Shown here one piece after another: positions 39,466 to 47,865 of a DNA stretch of 49,757 nucleotides. Numbering within the stretch: the first letter of the stretch is position 1; each line of letters opens with the position of its first letter. Location: NCBI RefSeq assembly GCF_000615765.1, contig NZ_BAMI01000011.1, forward strand, positions 1-49,757, in the 5' to 3' direction. The notes under the pieces are model-generated. The model saw only the letters and a list, made by a program, of their open reading frames with translations, was not told the origin of the DNA and did no database searches. Position numbers and translations under genes: made by a program. Source of the DNA: Ligilactobacillus equi DSM 15833 = JCM 10991 (GTDB lineage: Bacteria; Bacillota; Bacilli; Lactobacillales; Lactobacillaceae).

Positions 39466-40896
39466 ATGGCATTTGAAGGTTTAACAGAACGTCTCCAAAA
39501 TGCGATTAGCAAACTGAGAAAAAAAGGTAAAATTACAGAATCTGACGTCAAAGAAGTTATGCGCGAAATTCGCCTGGCTTTATTAGAAGCAGACGTTAAC
39601 TTTAAGGTTGTTAAAGACTTTGTAAAGACTGTGCGGACACGTGCGGTGGGATCGGAAGTGCTCGAGAGTTTAACTCCGGCCCAACAAATTGTTTCCATTG
39701 TAAATGAAGAATTAATTAAGGTGATGGGGGATGAAGCGACCCCATTGAACAAGTCTCCTAAGATTCCTACCATTATCATGATGGTTGGGCTCCAAGGGGC
39801 CGGGAAAACAACTACAGCCGGTAAATTAGCCCTCAAACTCAAAAATGAAGAAAATGCACGGCCGTTAATGATTGCTGCTGATGTTTACCGACCTGCTGCC
39901 GTTGATCAATTAAAGGTAGTGGGGGAAAGTATTGACGTGCCGGTTTTTGAAATGGGGACCGACGTTGACCCTGTTGAAATTGTACGCCGAGGTTTAGCTC
40001 TAGGACGAGAAAAGAAAAACGACTATATCATCATTGATACGGCTGGGCGTCTGCAAATTGATGAGAAATTGATGGATGAGTTAAAAAACATTAAGGAATT
40101 AGCTCAACCTAACGAAATTCTCTTAACAATTGATGCCATGACGGGACAAAACGCCGTGGAAGTGGCCCAAGGTTTCAATGACCAATTAGATGTTACGGGG
40201 GTTGTCTTAACTAAGTTAGATGGGGATACCCGTGGTGGGGCGGCCCTTTCTGTCCGAACGGTAACGGGTAAGCCAATCAAGTTCATAGGGGAAGGGGAAA
40301 AGTCGACCGATTTAGATGTTTTCTACCCTGACCGAATGGCTTCAAGAATCCTAGGGATGGGGGACATGTTGACCTTGATTGAAAAGGCGCAGCGTGACTT
40401 CGATCAACAAAAGGCTGAGGAAATGGCTGAAAAAATGCGGGCTAACACCTTTGACTTCAATGATTTTATCGACCAATTAGAACAGGTTCAAAAAATGGGA
40501 CCATTGGAAGATATCATGAAGATGATTCCTGGAATGGCTAACAACCCAGCCTTAAAGAATGTTAATGTTGATCCCAAAGATATTGAAAGAACTAAGGCCG
40601 TGGTCTACTCCATGACTCCTGCGGAAAGAGAAAATCCTGACCTTTTAAACCCAAGTCGCCGGCGACGGATTGCAGCGGGATCTGGGCGGCCGATTCAAGA
40701 AGTTAACCGCATGATTAAGCAATTTAAGCAAATGCAAGACATGATGCAAAAGATGTCTAAAGGTAACTTTGCCGGTATGGAAGGTCTCTTGGGTAACGGA
40801 ATGACTGGTAAGTTAGCTAAGATGTCCATGAACCGTATGATGCGCAAAAACAAAAAACGTAAATTAGATAAATTAAGAAGACGGCGGAAAAAATAA
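39466..40896 (+). CDS. ffh: Signal recognition particle protein Ffh
   Basis: SRP54 GTPase that binds signal peptides and 4.5S RNA. N domain, then G domain with GLQGAGKTTTAGK (near 107), DTAGRLQ (near 190) and TKLDGDTRGG (near 248), then the Met-rich M domain from about 300 with MIKQFKQMQDMMQKM. 476 residues. The highly basic C-terminus (RKNKKRKLDKLRRRRKK) is typical of lactobacilli. No SRP RNA gene was seen in the window. Confidence 0.98.
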   Translation: MAFEGLTERLQNAISKLRKKGKITESDVKEVMREIRLALLEADVNFKVVKDFVKTVRTRAVGSEVLESLTPAQQIVSIVNEELIKVMGDEATPLNKSPKIPTIIMMVGLQGAGKTTTAGKLALKLKNEENARPLMIAADVYRPAAVDQLKVVGESIDVPVFEMGTDVDPVEIVRRGLALGREKKNDYIIIDTAGRLQIDEKLMDELKNIKELAQPNEILLTIDAMTGQNAVEVAQGFNDQLDVTGVVLTKLDGDTRGGAALSVRTVTGKPIKFIGEGEKSTDLDVFYPDRMASRILGMGDMLTLIEKAQRDFDQQKAEEMAEKMRANTFDFNDFIDQLEQVQKMGPLEDIMKMIPGMANNPALKNVNVDPKDIERTKAVVYSMTPAERENPDLLNPSRRRRIAAGSGRPIQEVNRMIKQFKQMQDMMQKMSKGNFAGMEGLLGNGMTGKLAKMSMNRMMRKNKKRKLDKLRRRRKK

Positions 40897-40903
40897 AATA
40901 GTA

Positions 40904-40927
40904 AAAAGCCGATAAAATGGGCTTTTA
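40904..40927 (+). terminator. Weak terminator after ffh
   Basis: Stem AAAAGCC/GGCTTTT with a nine-base loop and a short tail (TTTTATT). Confidence 0.5.
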
Positions 40928-40970
40928 TTGGAGGAAAAGAAATTTTTTTGAGACTGTCAAGAATTTTTCC

Positions 40971-40999
40971 TTTACACCAGATTGATTTACTGGTATATT
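40971..40999 (+). promoter_or_regulatory. Promoter of rpsP-khpA-rimM-trmD
   Basis: TTTACA (40971-40976), 17-base spacer, TGG-TATATT (40991-40999). One of the clearest promoters in the window. Confidence 0.7.
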
Positions 41000-41037
41000 A
41001 ATAAACGTTGAGAAGATAATAGGAGGTGCAAAAATTT

Positions 41038-41310
41038 ATGGCAGTTAAAATTCGTTTAAAGCGTATGGGTTCTAAGAAAGCTCCTTTCTACCGTATCGTT
41101 GTTGCTGACTCACGTTCACCACGTGATGGTCGTTTCATCGAAACTGTTGGGACATACAACCCATTAACACAACCTGAAACAGTTACGCTTAAGGAAGAAG
41201 AAATCATGAACTGGTTGAACAACGGTGCACAACCATCAGACACAGTTCGTAACATTCTTTCAAAGAATGGCGTAATGAAGAAGTTCCACGAAGCAAAATT
41301 TTCCAAGTAA
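41038..41310 (+). CDS. rpsP: Ribosomal protein bS16
   Basis: A 90-residue basic protein, [20 protein letters not shown] with [18 protein letters not shown], the bS16 pattern. Start at ATG 41038 with AGGAGGTG upstream. First gene of the group with khpA and rimM. Confidence 0.98.
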   Translation: MAVKIRLKRMGSKKAPFYRIVVADSRSPRDGRFIETVGTYNPLTQPETVTLKEEEIMNWLNNGAQPSDTVRNILSKNGVMKKFHEAKFSK

Positions 41311-41330
41311 TTAAAAGGTAGTTGAAACAT

Positions 41331-41576
41331 ATGACACCAGCAGATGTGACGGAGTTAATTCTAACCATCATTAGGCCATTAGTGACCGAACCCGATGTGG
41401 TACAAGTTGCTGTGGTTGAAGATGCACATTTTCTGAATTTCAATGTAACAGTTGCCCCCGCTGATATGGGGCGGGTAATTGGAAAAAATGGTCGGGTCGT
41501 TTCCTCGATTCGGACCATTGTCTACGGTGTCCATTTGAGTCAACCGGCTCGGATGCGCCTAAACATTGTGGAATAA
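41331..41576 (+). CDS. khpA: KH-domain RNA-binding protein KhpA
   Basis: An 81-residue protein that is one KH domain with the GXXG loop in [15 protein letters not shown]. KhpA pairs with KhpB (Jag) as an RNA chaperone linked to division and envelope growth. ATG 41331 lies at a proper distance from AAAGGTAG. Followed by a terminator. Confidence 0.94.
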   Translation: MTPADVTELILTIIRPLVTEPDVVQVAVVEDAHFLNFNVTVAPADMGRVIGKNGRVVSSIRTIVYGVHLSQPARMRLNIVE

Positions 41577-41608
41577 AAAAGCCTCCAAGCCTAGCTTTGA
41601 GGCTTTTT
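41577..41608 (+). terminator. Intrinsic terminator after khpA
   Basis: Stem AAAAAGCCTC/GAGGCTTTTT with more T after it; the loop holds an inner AAGC/GCTT pair. Confidence 0.88.
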
Positions 41609-41631
41609 TTCTTAGAATCAAGGAGGAAAAC

Positions 41632-42143
41632 ATGGAATTTTATCAAGTCGGAAAAATTGTTAATACACATGGTATCCGGGGTGAAGTGCGGGTGAAGTCT
41701 ACGACTGACTTTAATGACCAACGTTTCGCACCAGGACAAATTCTTTACATCGTCCAGGGAAAGCAGGCACCCGTGGAAGTCAAGGTGAAGTCTCACCGTC
41801 AACACAAGGGATTGGATCTATTAGTTTTTGAAGGCTTAGAAAATATCAACTTAGTAGAACAATACAAGCAAGCTGATCTAAAGGTTTCCAAGGACCAACA
41901 AGCAGAATTGGACGAAGGTGACTACTATTACAATCAAATTATCGGTTTAGAAGTAGTTGACCAAGAAGATGGGACAGTTTACGGGACTATCAAAGAAATT
42001 TTATCACCGGGGGCAAATGACGTTTGGGTTGTAGGTCGTAGGGGGAAGATGATATCTTATTGCCGGCAATTGCCGATGTCATCAAGGAAATTAACCTGGA
42101 CCAAAAACAAGTTATAGTTGAAATGATGGAAGGACTGATTTAA
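41632..42143 (+). CDS. rimM: 16S rRNA processing protein RimM, frame shift as read
   Basis: 30S maturation factor. [20 protein letters not shown] and [13 protein letters not shown] (PRC barrel) fit RimM. The frame breaks at a G-run 42041-42045: with six G it reads [20 protein letters not shown] and ends at the TAA 42141-42143, 170 residues, the normal size. The trmD start follows by one base. ATG 41632 has AAGGAGG upstream. Confidence 0.92.
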
Positions 42144-42144
42144 G

Positions 42145-42882
42145 ATGCGGATTGATATACTAAGTCTTTTCCCTAACATGTTCCAACCCCTCAGAGAGTC
42201 GATTGTAGGTAAAGCCGAAGAAAAAGGACTCTTAGATATTGAAGTTACAGACTTCCGTGACTATACCACTCAAAAACAAAACCACGTTGATGATGCCCCT
42301 TACGGTGGGGGAGCCGGGATGTTACTTCAAGCTCAGCCCATCTTTGATGCTTTAGCCGCGACTCAAGCTAAGGCTCAAACTAAGGGGCGGGTTATCTTGC
42401 TAGATCCAGCTGGTAAGAAGTTCGATCAGAGTGTGGCCGAGGATTTAGCTAACGAAGAGCATTTAACCTTTATTTGTGGTCATTACGAAGGGTATGATGA
42501 GCGAATTAGAACGCTAGTAACCGATGAAATTTCCCTAGGTGATTTCGTTTTAACTGGTGGTGAATTAGGGGCAATGGTCATTGTTGACGCGACTGTTCGC
42601 TTGTTACCTGGGGTTTTAGGCAATGGTGAATCTGCACCAGGTGATTCTTTTTCAAGTGGTCTCTTAGAATACCCTCAATACACACGTCCGGCTGATTTTA
42701 GGGGGATGAAAGTTCCTGAGGTCTTGACTAGTGGGAACCACGCTAAAATTGCTGAATGGCGTAATAAAGAGGCTTTAAGGCGGACTTTTGAACGCCGACC
42801 TGATATGTTGAAAAATTATGAATTATCTAAGCAAGAAGCTAAGTGGCTACGGGAATTTCAAACTGAAAGCAAAGAATCCTAA
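42145..42882 (+). CDS. trmD: tRNA (guanine-37-N1)-methyltransferase TrmD
   Basis: Methylates G37 next to the anticodon, keeping the frame during translation. 245 residues with the SPOUT knot: [27 protein letters not shown] and [17 protein letters not shown]. Start TAAGATG, one base after the rimM stop. Confidence 0.98.
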   Translation: MRIDILSLFPNMFQPLRESIVGKAEEKGLLDIEVTDFRDYTTQKQNHVDDAPYGGGAGMLLQAQPIFDALAATQAKAQTKGRVILLDPAGKKFDQSVAEDLANEEHLTFICGHYEGYDERIRTLVTDEISLGDFVLTGGELGAMVIVDATVRLLPGVLGNGESAPGDSFSSGLLEYPQYTRPADFRGMKVPEVLTSGNHAKIAEWRNKEALRRTFERRPDMLKNYELSKQEAKWLREFQTESKES

Positions 42883-42890
42883 AAAAAAGC

Positions 42891-42919
42891 TTTACTTAAG
42901 TGCTAAATCATGGTAAATT
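42891..42919 (+). promoter_or_regulatory. Promoter of rplS
   Basis: TTTACT (42891-42896), 17-base spacer, TGG-TAAATT (42911-42919), 80 bases ahead of rplS. Confidence 0.6.
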
Positions 42920-42948
42920 AGTCTTTGGCATATTAATGCTATAAAAAC

Positions 42949-42978
42949 GATAATCCGCTGCACCTGGACATGATTATC
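42949..42978 (+). promoter_or_regulatory. L19 leader-like hairpin before rplS
   Basis: A seven-base stem GATAATC/GATTATC closes a loop CGCTGCACCTGGACAT, between the rplS promoter and its ribosome site. Position and loop resemble the L19 leader RNA of Firmicutes, thought to bind bL19 for feedback; I could not run a covariance search. Confidence 0.6.
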
Positions 42979-42998
42979 AGTGAAAGGAAGAAAAATTA

Positions 42999-43352
42999 AT
43001 GTCAGTAAACCCATTAATCGCAAAGCTTACACAAGCTCAATTACGTAACGATATTCCAGAATTCCGCGCTGGTGACACTGTTCGTGTTCACGCACGTATC
43101 GTTGAAGGATCACGTGAACGTATCCAAGTTTTCGAAGGTGTTGTTATCAAGCGTCGTGGTGAAGGTATCTCAGAAACTTACACTGTTCGTAAGATGTCAA
43201 GTGGTATCGGTGTGGAACGTACTTTCCCATTGCACACACCACGTGTAGATAAGATTGAAGTTGTACGTTACGGTAAGGTTCGTCGTGCTAAGCTTTACTA
43301 CTTACGTGCATTGCACGGTAAGGCAGCTCGTATCCCAGAACGTCGCCGTTAA
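42999..43352 (+). CDS. rplS: Ribosomal protein bL19
   Basis: 117-residue basic protein; [20 protein letters not shown] and [19 protein letters not shown] match bL19. It has its own promoter, leader hairpin and terminator. Confidence 0.98.
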   Translation: MSVNPLIAKLTQAQLRNDIPEFRAGDTVRVHARIVEGSRERIQVFEGVVIKRRGEGISETYTVRKMSSGIGVERTFPLHTPRVDKIEVVRYGKVRRAKLYYLRALHGKAARIPERRR

Positions 43353-43364
43353 TATAGACTCGAA

Positions 43365-43397
43365 AAGTCTAATCTTATATGGATTAGGCTTTTTTTG
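43365..43397 (+). terminator. Intrinsic terminator after rplS
   Basis: Ten-base stem AAGTCTAATC/GATTAGGCTT (one G-T pair) plus T-run. A smaller upstream stem AGACT/AGTCT (43357-43370) competes with it. Confidence 0.82.
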
Positions 43398-43427
43398 TAT
43401 AGATTTTGGGCTCTCAGATTAAACACC

Positions 43428-43456
43428 TAGTCAAGTTGTCATTAGTTTGGTAAAAT
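43428..43456 (+). promoter_or_regulatory. Putative promoter of the surface-protein gene
   Basis: TAGTCA (43428-43433), 17 bases, TGG-TAAAAT (43448-43456). Confidence 0.5.
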
Positions 43457-43495
43457 GGATAAGTAAGATATTATTAAGAAACTAAGGTAAAATAT

Positions 43496-44223
43496 ATGAA
43501 AGACAGACGATGGGGCTGATGTTTGTTGCCTTAAGTGCGGGGATGCTTGTTGCAACTAACGCCCGAGCAGACAGTGGTGACACTAACAATGCGCCGGTGA
43601 TTAAAGTTACAGCTTCAGCTACTAAGTTAAACGATAGCGCTAAGTCGGTGAGTTCTACGGAAGTTGAAACCGAAGAAGTTACTACTGATGACAAAGCGTT
43701 AGTAAGTTCAGAAACGAAGAAGGCTGTGGATGTTGATCGTGATAGTCAAGAAGATGACAGAGAGCCAGTTGAAGTAACTGTCAAGGCAGCGGTTAAGCTC
43801 GATGATACTAAAGCAGTGACTGAAAAAACTGATGATATACGTGAAACAGGCAGTGATGCAACTGAAACGACAGGAGAAACAAAAACTTCGATGTTAGTGA
43901 GTGCTGTGCCTGAAAAAAAGACTGTGGTGGAAAAGGCGGTTGTAAGTACACCGGTTGTGGCAAAGTCGGTAGCAATGAATACGGCTAGTATAGGTTCAGC
44001 ATATGCGACTACTAATCCGCCTGAAACAGTGGTGGAAACGACCAAAAAAGTTGATGTTGATTGTCGTCCGGTCAAGCAAAAAACTAACTATTCGCTTTTT
44101 GATCCGCATAATGACATTTTACGACAAAAGTTAGTCATGGTTGGTGCGGGTTTTGTCAGTGTTAGTTCTCTGTTTGGATTGGTGGTTATTGACCACTACC
44201 AAGGCAAGAAATACTTGGGCTAA
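43496..44223 (+). CDS. Secreted low-complexity membrane-anchored protein, frame shift as read
   Basis: Not a recognised family. Starting at ATG 43496 (AAGG upstream) the frame stops after seven codons; one G added at 43512-43515 joins it to the long frame and gives a proper signal peptide, MKDRRWG followed by LMFVALSAGMLVATNARA. The repaired 242-residue protein is Thr/Val/Glu/Lys-rich and probably unstructured (about 26-190), then QKTNYSLFDPHNDILRQK and a C-terminal hydrophobic helix LVMVGAGFVSVSSLFGLVVI with a basic tail. There is no LPXTG motif, so it may be anchored by the helix. An unrepaired start at ATG 43510 has no ribosome site and a poor signal peptide. Confidence 0.75.
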
Positions 44224-44254
44224 GTCAAAGAAGAGGTTTAAAAAATATAAAAAG

Positions 44255-44308
44255 AACCGCTGAAATTTAACGCCATCTTTTCAAGTTGCGTGATTTTAGT
44301 GGTTTTTT
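44255..44308 (+). terminator. Terminator between the surface protein and thioesterase genes
   Basis: A 12-base stem AACCGCTGAAAT/ATTTTAGTGGTT (two G-T pairs) with a 26-base loop and six T. It lies between convergent genes. Confidence 0.6.
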
Positions 44309-44323
44309 ACTTTGAGTCTTTTC

Positions 44324-44740
44324 TCAGTTTTCTTGTACAATTAAAGCAGTAAGGCTTTGGGAAAATTTAGGGTGGTCTTTATTAAGACGTAAAATTTTAC
44401 CATCCATGGTGGTAAAGCAGTGTTCTGATTGTCCCTTACAAATAAGCACTCCGTCTTGGTTAGTCATCTTGTAAGCTAAGGTTAATTTAACTCCGGAAAA
44501 TTTAGTGACCGACACATCAATGCTTAAAGTGTCAGCAAAGGTCGAAGGCTTAAGGTATTTACATTTAACGGCGACTACAGGGGAGATAATACCTTGGGCT
44601 TCGAGCTTGGCGTAGTTCCAGCCGATTTTATTCAAAAAGGAAACCCGCGCTTCCTCCATGAAACGAATGTAATTGGAATGGTGGGTAATCCCCATGCGGT
44701 CAGTTTCGTAGTATTGGATATAGTGTTGATAGACTTGCAT
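44324..44740 (-). CDS. YbgC-like acyl-CoA thioesterase (hotdog fold)
   Basis: A 138-residue hotdog protein. HYIQYYETDRMGITHHSNYIRFMEEAR is the 4-hydroxybenzoyl-CoA thioesterase/YbgC active region (Y..TD..G..HH..Y..F.EEAR), where the Asp and the backbone helix activate water. Substrate is likely a medium or short acyl-CoA. AAAGGAAA precedes the ATG on the minus strand. It is divergent from the TetR gene. Confidence 0.88.
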   Translation of the reverse strand: MQVYQHYIQYYETDRMGITHHSNYIRFMEEARVSFLNKIGWNYAKLEAQGIISPVVAVKCKYLKPSTFADTLSIDVSVTKFSGVKLTLAYKMTNQDGVLICKGQSEHCFTTMDGKILRLNKDHPKFSQSLTALIVQEN

Positions 44741-44757
44741 AAATTGTTTCCTTTCAG

Positions 44758-44775
44758 TATGATAATCATATTATA
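44758..44775. promoter_or_regulatory. Thioesterase promoter with adjacent palindrome
   Basis: On the minus strand a perfect -10 TATAAT lies at 44770-44775. Next to it, 44758-44770, is TATGATAATCATA, a 13-base palindrome with a central A, placed where RNA polymerase would start. Likely operator for the divergent TetR regulator (inference). Confidence 0.5.
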
Positions 44776-44819
44776 GCGCAATTTTATTGATGTTAGAAAT
44801 AAAAGAAAGAGGATTGTAG

Positions 44820-45368
44820 ATGACTAAAATAAGAGAAAGAAGAAGACTACAAATTGTGCAAAGTTTTCGCCAACTTTTATTTCAAGAACCGCTGGAAAAA
44901 ATCAGTATTGAAGAAATTTGTCAAGAAGCTCAAATTCACCGTTCGACTTTTTACCGTTATTTTCAAGATAAGGATGATTTATTTCGCTTTTTATTTGAAA
45001 CGTACTTTGTTGAACAGTTAGACAATACAAATTTAGTAACTTCAGTGATTCATCTTATTTTGCGAGAAAAAAAGATTTTTCGCAACATCTCAATCAATAA
45101 CCAGCGCAGTTTTGCCTATTGGTTGATGATTGATATTGTAGCAGCGCGGCTTGAAGAGGCAGCCAAGTCAGGTGAGTTGGCTCAAGCACCGGAATTATGT
45201 GTACTGGCCACTATGATTACTGGTTCTACACAACCGGCTTTAACTGCTAAGATGATTGCGGGGGCTTTTTTGGTACTACTATTTGAGTGGATTGATAGCA
45301 ACTATCAAATGACAGCTCAAGAGGTAGAAGACTTGGTAAAATCCCTTTTCAATGCCAAGTTTAATTAA
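44820..45368 (+). CDS. TetR/AcrR-family transcriptional regulator
   Basis: A 182-residue protein with an N-terminal helix-turn-helix: EKISIEEICQEAQIHRSTFYRYFQDKDDLF is the TetR DNA-binding pattern. The C-terminal ligand domain is not recognisable. A divergent thioesterase and a palindrome between them suggest that it controls that gene, perhaps in answer to an acyl compound. GAGG upstream of ATG. Confidence 0.9.
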   Translation: MTKIRERRRLQIVQSFRQLLFQEPLEKISIEEICQEAQIHRSTFYRYFQDKDDLFRFLFETYFVEQLDNTNLVTSVIHLILREKKIFRNISINNQRSFAYWLMIDIVAARLEEAAKSGELAQAPELCVLATMITGSTQPALTAKMIAGAFLVLLFEWIDSNYQMTAQEVEDLVKSLFNAKFN

Positions 45369-45387
45369 AAAAATGAGTTAAAAAAAT

Positions 45388-45442
45388 TTTACATAAAGAT
45401 AAATATGGTGTAAAATTGATTCTAATAAGGATAGCTCCTTAG
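45388..45442 (+). promoter_or_regulatory. Promoter and hairpin/operator of the MarR gene
   Basis: TTTACA (45388-45393), 17 bases, TAAAAT (45411-45416), then at the predicted start the inverted repeat TAAGGA-TAGC-TCCTTA (45426-45441). MarR proteins often bind such repeats over their own start. Confidence 0.55.
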
Positions 45443-45499
45443 GTAATGAAAACATAAGTGATTTATAATGAGACTCAATGCGGATATGGAGGGATAGCT

Positions 45500-45946
45500 A
45501 TGAGTTCTTTACAGAAGATGATGCTTAATTTAACACAATTAATGCGTCTACGTGAACACAATCGTACTTTTTCAGAATTGGAAAAGTTAGGGGCGATTGA
45601 TATGTACTATCTTGAAGCAATTTATCAATTAAAGGATCCAACGGTTGGGACAATTTCACGCCTTTTAGGGCAATCAACGCCAAACACTAACTATCACATT
45701 AAGAAGTTAATTAATATAGGTTTGGTGGAAAAGAAGGTGGATGAAGAAGACCACCGGGTAGCTCATTTAATGGTAACCAATAAGTACACCAGTTTAATTT
45801 CTGATGATCAAGAGTTTTGGCAAAGTTTTCAAGAACGCTTAGAAGATCAAGTTGACCCTACGGACATTACGATTTTCCAACGGGTTTTACGCCAAGCCAT
45901 TGAAATTATCAGTGAGGAAAATTTGGAAACACTTGAACAAAAATAA
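45500..45946 (+). CDS. MarR-family transcriptional regulator
   Basis: A 148-residue winged-helix protein. GTISRLLGQSTPNTNYHIKKLINIGLVEKKVDEEDHRVAHLMV holds the recognition helix and wing (here read as motif segments PNTNYHIKKL and DEEDHRVAHL). ATG 45500 has GGAGGG upstream. Target unknown; its neighbours downstream are an ECF S component and a PurK-like gene behind separate terminator and promoter. Confidence 0.9.
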   Translation: MSSLQKMMLNLTQLMRLREHNRTFSELEKLGAIDMYYLEAIYQLKDPTVGTISRLLGQSTPNTNYHIKKLINIGLVEKKVDEEDHRVAHLMVTNKYTSLISDDQEFWQSFQERLEDQVDPTDITIFQRVLRQAIEIISEENLETLEQK

Positions 45947-45948
45947 GC

Positions 45949-45974
45949 AAAAGCCCTATGTCAGGGCTTTTTTG
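45949..45974 (+). terminator. Intrinsic terminator after the MarR gene
   Basis: Nine-base stem AAAAGCCCT/AGGGCTTTT, loop ATGTC, T-tail. Confidence 0.88.
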
Positions 45975-45987
45975 CATGGTAAAGTTA

Positions 45988-45996
45988 TGGTATAGT
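45988..45996 (+). promoter_or_regulatory. Putative extended -10 promoter of the ECF S gene
   Basis: TGG-TATAGT, about 40 bases before the start; no good -35. Confidence 0.45.
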
Positions 45997-46034
45997 TGCA
46001 ATGACAACGCTATTACGTTCGAGAGGTATAAGTG

Positions 46035-46640
46035 ATGAAGAAAAAACAAAATTTATTTAAGCAAGTATTGGTGGCACTTTTTTGTGCCATTGTGCTTGTT
46101 CAGACTTCAATTCCTTTTTTGGGTTACATCCCCTTAGGAGTTTTGAATTTAACTATTATTCAGATTACTGTAATTGTGGCAGCCTTAACTTTAGGTTTAG
46201 GGCCAGGAGTGACGGTAGGTTTTTTTTGGGGCGTGGTAACTTTTATTCGGGCTTTTGTGGCACCTACGAGCCCTTTAGCAGCGATTGTCTTTGTAAACCC
46301 GATTATTTCAGTTGTACCGAGGATGATGATTGCCGTGATGGCCTTTTACAGCTGGAAATTTTTTAACAAATTTCTTAAAATTGAAGGTCTTTCCTTTAGT
46401 TTGGCAGCTATTTTAGGGGCGTTGACTAATACGATTTTAGTCCTTGGGGCTATTTATCTCTTCTACCGGGGCCAATCTCATGCCTTATATGCTGTTTCAA
46501 CGGACAAATTATTGCCCCTCTTACTAGGCGTTGTAGCGACTAATGGAATCCCTGAAGCACTTTTATCGGCTGTTATCACGCCAGTAATTGTGATACCGGT
46601 AAAAAAATTAGTAGATCGTAAAAGTAAAAAAAATAAATAA
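46035..46640 (+). CDS. ECF transporter S component (substrate unassigned)
   Basis: A 201-residue very hydrophobic protein with about six membrane helices: QVLVALFCAIVLVQTSIPFL, the ALTLGLGPGVTVGFFWGVV segment, and VPRMMIAVMAFYSWKF. This is the layout of vitamin-binding S subunits that share the EcfT-EcfA module; it has no obvious BioY, ThiT or RibU marker. PanT-like pantothenate binding is possible but unproven. ATG 46035 is preceded by GAGAGG; a GTG just before lies too close. Confidence 0.85.
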   Translation: MKKKQNLFKQVLVALFCAIVLVQTSIPFLGYIPLGVLNLTIIQITVIVAALTLGLGPGVTVGFFWGVVTFIRAFVAPTSPLAAIVFVNPIISVVPRMMIAVMAFYSWKFFNKFLKIEGLSFSLAAILGALTNTILVLGAIYLFYRGQSHALYAVSTDKLLPLLLGVVATNGIPEALLSAVITPVIVIPVKKLVDRKSKKNK

Positions 46641-46731
46641 AAATTTCTGACTTAAAAGTTAGGGGAAGCGACTAATTATGGTATGATAGTAGCTAAGAAA
46701 TAAAGTTGTAGACGAAGGTAGGTCACGGAAA

Positions 46732-47865
46732 ATGGAAAATAATGTCTTATTTCCTGGAAGTACAATTGGAATTATTGGGGATAGCCCAAGTGGAGTTATG
46801 TTAGCCCAAGCTGCGCAACACTTAGGTTTTAAAGTCGTATCTTACAGCAGACACGAATCCAGTCCGGTATTGGCCCACGCAGATGTAGCCTTAGTGGGCA
46901 GGTTAAATGATAAAGAAAAATTAGCAGACTTTGCGCAGCGGTGTGATTTGGTAACTTACGAATCTGATGAAATTGATGTGCAAGTGATTCGTTATTTGAG
47001 TCATTTTACACGGGTACCACAAAATACAGAATTATTAGAGTTGACACAGGATCGGCTATTAGAACGTGCCTTTTTCGAACAAATGAATGTCAATATTGCC
47101 CCTTACGCAACTATTATTAATTTAGATGATATTTATCAAGCTATGCCATCAATTGGTTATCCCTGTGTACTCAAGCCTATCCAAAAGGATTTTAACCCCA
47201 AACGTATCAGGGTGATTCGAAAACAAACTGACATTGCAGACTGTGCTGAATTAGTGGAAAAAGGCACCTATATTTTAGAGTCACATGTTGATTTTGAACG
47301 TGAAGTTTCTTTAATTATGACAAAAACTCAAGATCAAAAAGTGACATCTTTTCCTTTGGTAGAATGTCGGGTAAAAGAAGACCAAACCTTAGCCTTAGCA
47401 AGTATGCCGGCCCAATTAGATACGGATACCGTGCAGGAAATTGAACGTTTAGCCCAAGAAATAGCACAAAAGATTAGTTATGTGGGCTGTTTTGAATTGT
47501 CCTTTTATCTAACTAAAAATGGGACGCTCTACTTTAACCGTCTAACACCGGCTCTGAGTAATGCAGGCTATATTTTCAATAAAACGGTCAATGTCACCAT
47601 GTTTGAGCAACATTTACGTGCTTTGGCACAAATCCCTTTGGTACAGCCAGAAATTGTGCATCCTGGAGTTTTGTTCTTTATTACAAAAGAAATGGAAAAT
47701 GCTCTCCGTACCCAGTGGGTTTTAAAGGATAATTGGTTTTATGATATGTATCGTATCCCAGAAGTTATGCAGCACAAGACTAGTAACATCGGGCACGTTT
47801 TAGTTTTAGCAGAAAATGTGCAAATAGCACAACAACAGATTGAAAATACCGGAATTTTGAAATAA
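46732..47865 (+). CDS. Divergent PurK-like ATP-grasp protein
   Basis: A 377-residue ATP-grasp protein with the PurK fold order: an N-terminal Rossmann-like part (IGIIGDSPSGVMLAQAA), an ATP-grasp domain (YPCVLKPIQKDFNPKRI, near 139) and an end with FEQHLRALAQIPL near 290. True PurK makes N5-CAIR in purine synthesis. Here the substrate loop GGYDGKGQ is replaced by QKDFNPKR and the PRPHNSGHYT motif by NRLTPALSNAG, and no purE is next to it, so the reaction may differ. A TGG-TATGAT box at 46679-46687 is its likely -10. Confidence 0.8.
   Translation: MENNVLFPGSTIGIIGDSPSGVMLAQAAQHLGFKVVSYSRHESSPVLAHADVALVGRLNDKEKLADFAQRCDLVTYESDEIDVQVIRYLSHFTRVPQNTELLELTQDRLLERAFFEQMNVNIAPYATIINLDDIYQAMPSIGYPCVLKPIQKDFNPKRIRVIRKQTDIADCAELVEKGTYILESHVDFEREVSLIMTKTQDQKVTSFPLVECRVKEDQTLALASMPAQLDTDTVQEIERLAQEIAQKISYVGCFELSFYLTKNGTLYFNRLTPALSNAGYIFNKTVNVTMFEQHLRALAQIPLVQPEIVHPGVLFFITKEMENALRTQWVLKDNWFYDMYRIPEVMQHKTSNIGHVLVLAENVQIAQQQIENTGILK

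Noticed and set aside
44040-44223. LPXTG surface anchor
   Set aside because: No LPXTG or close variant before the C-terminal helix.
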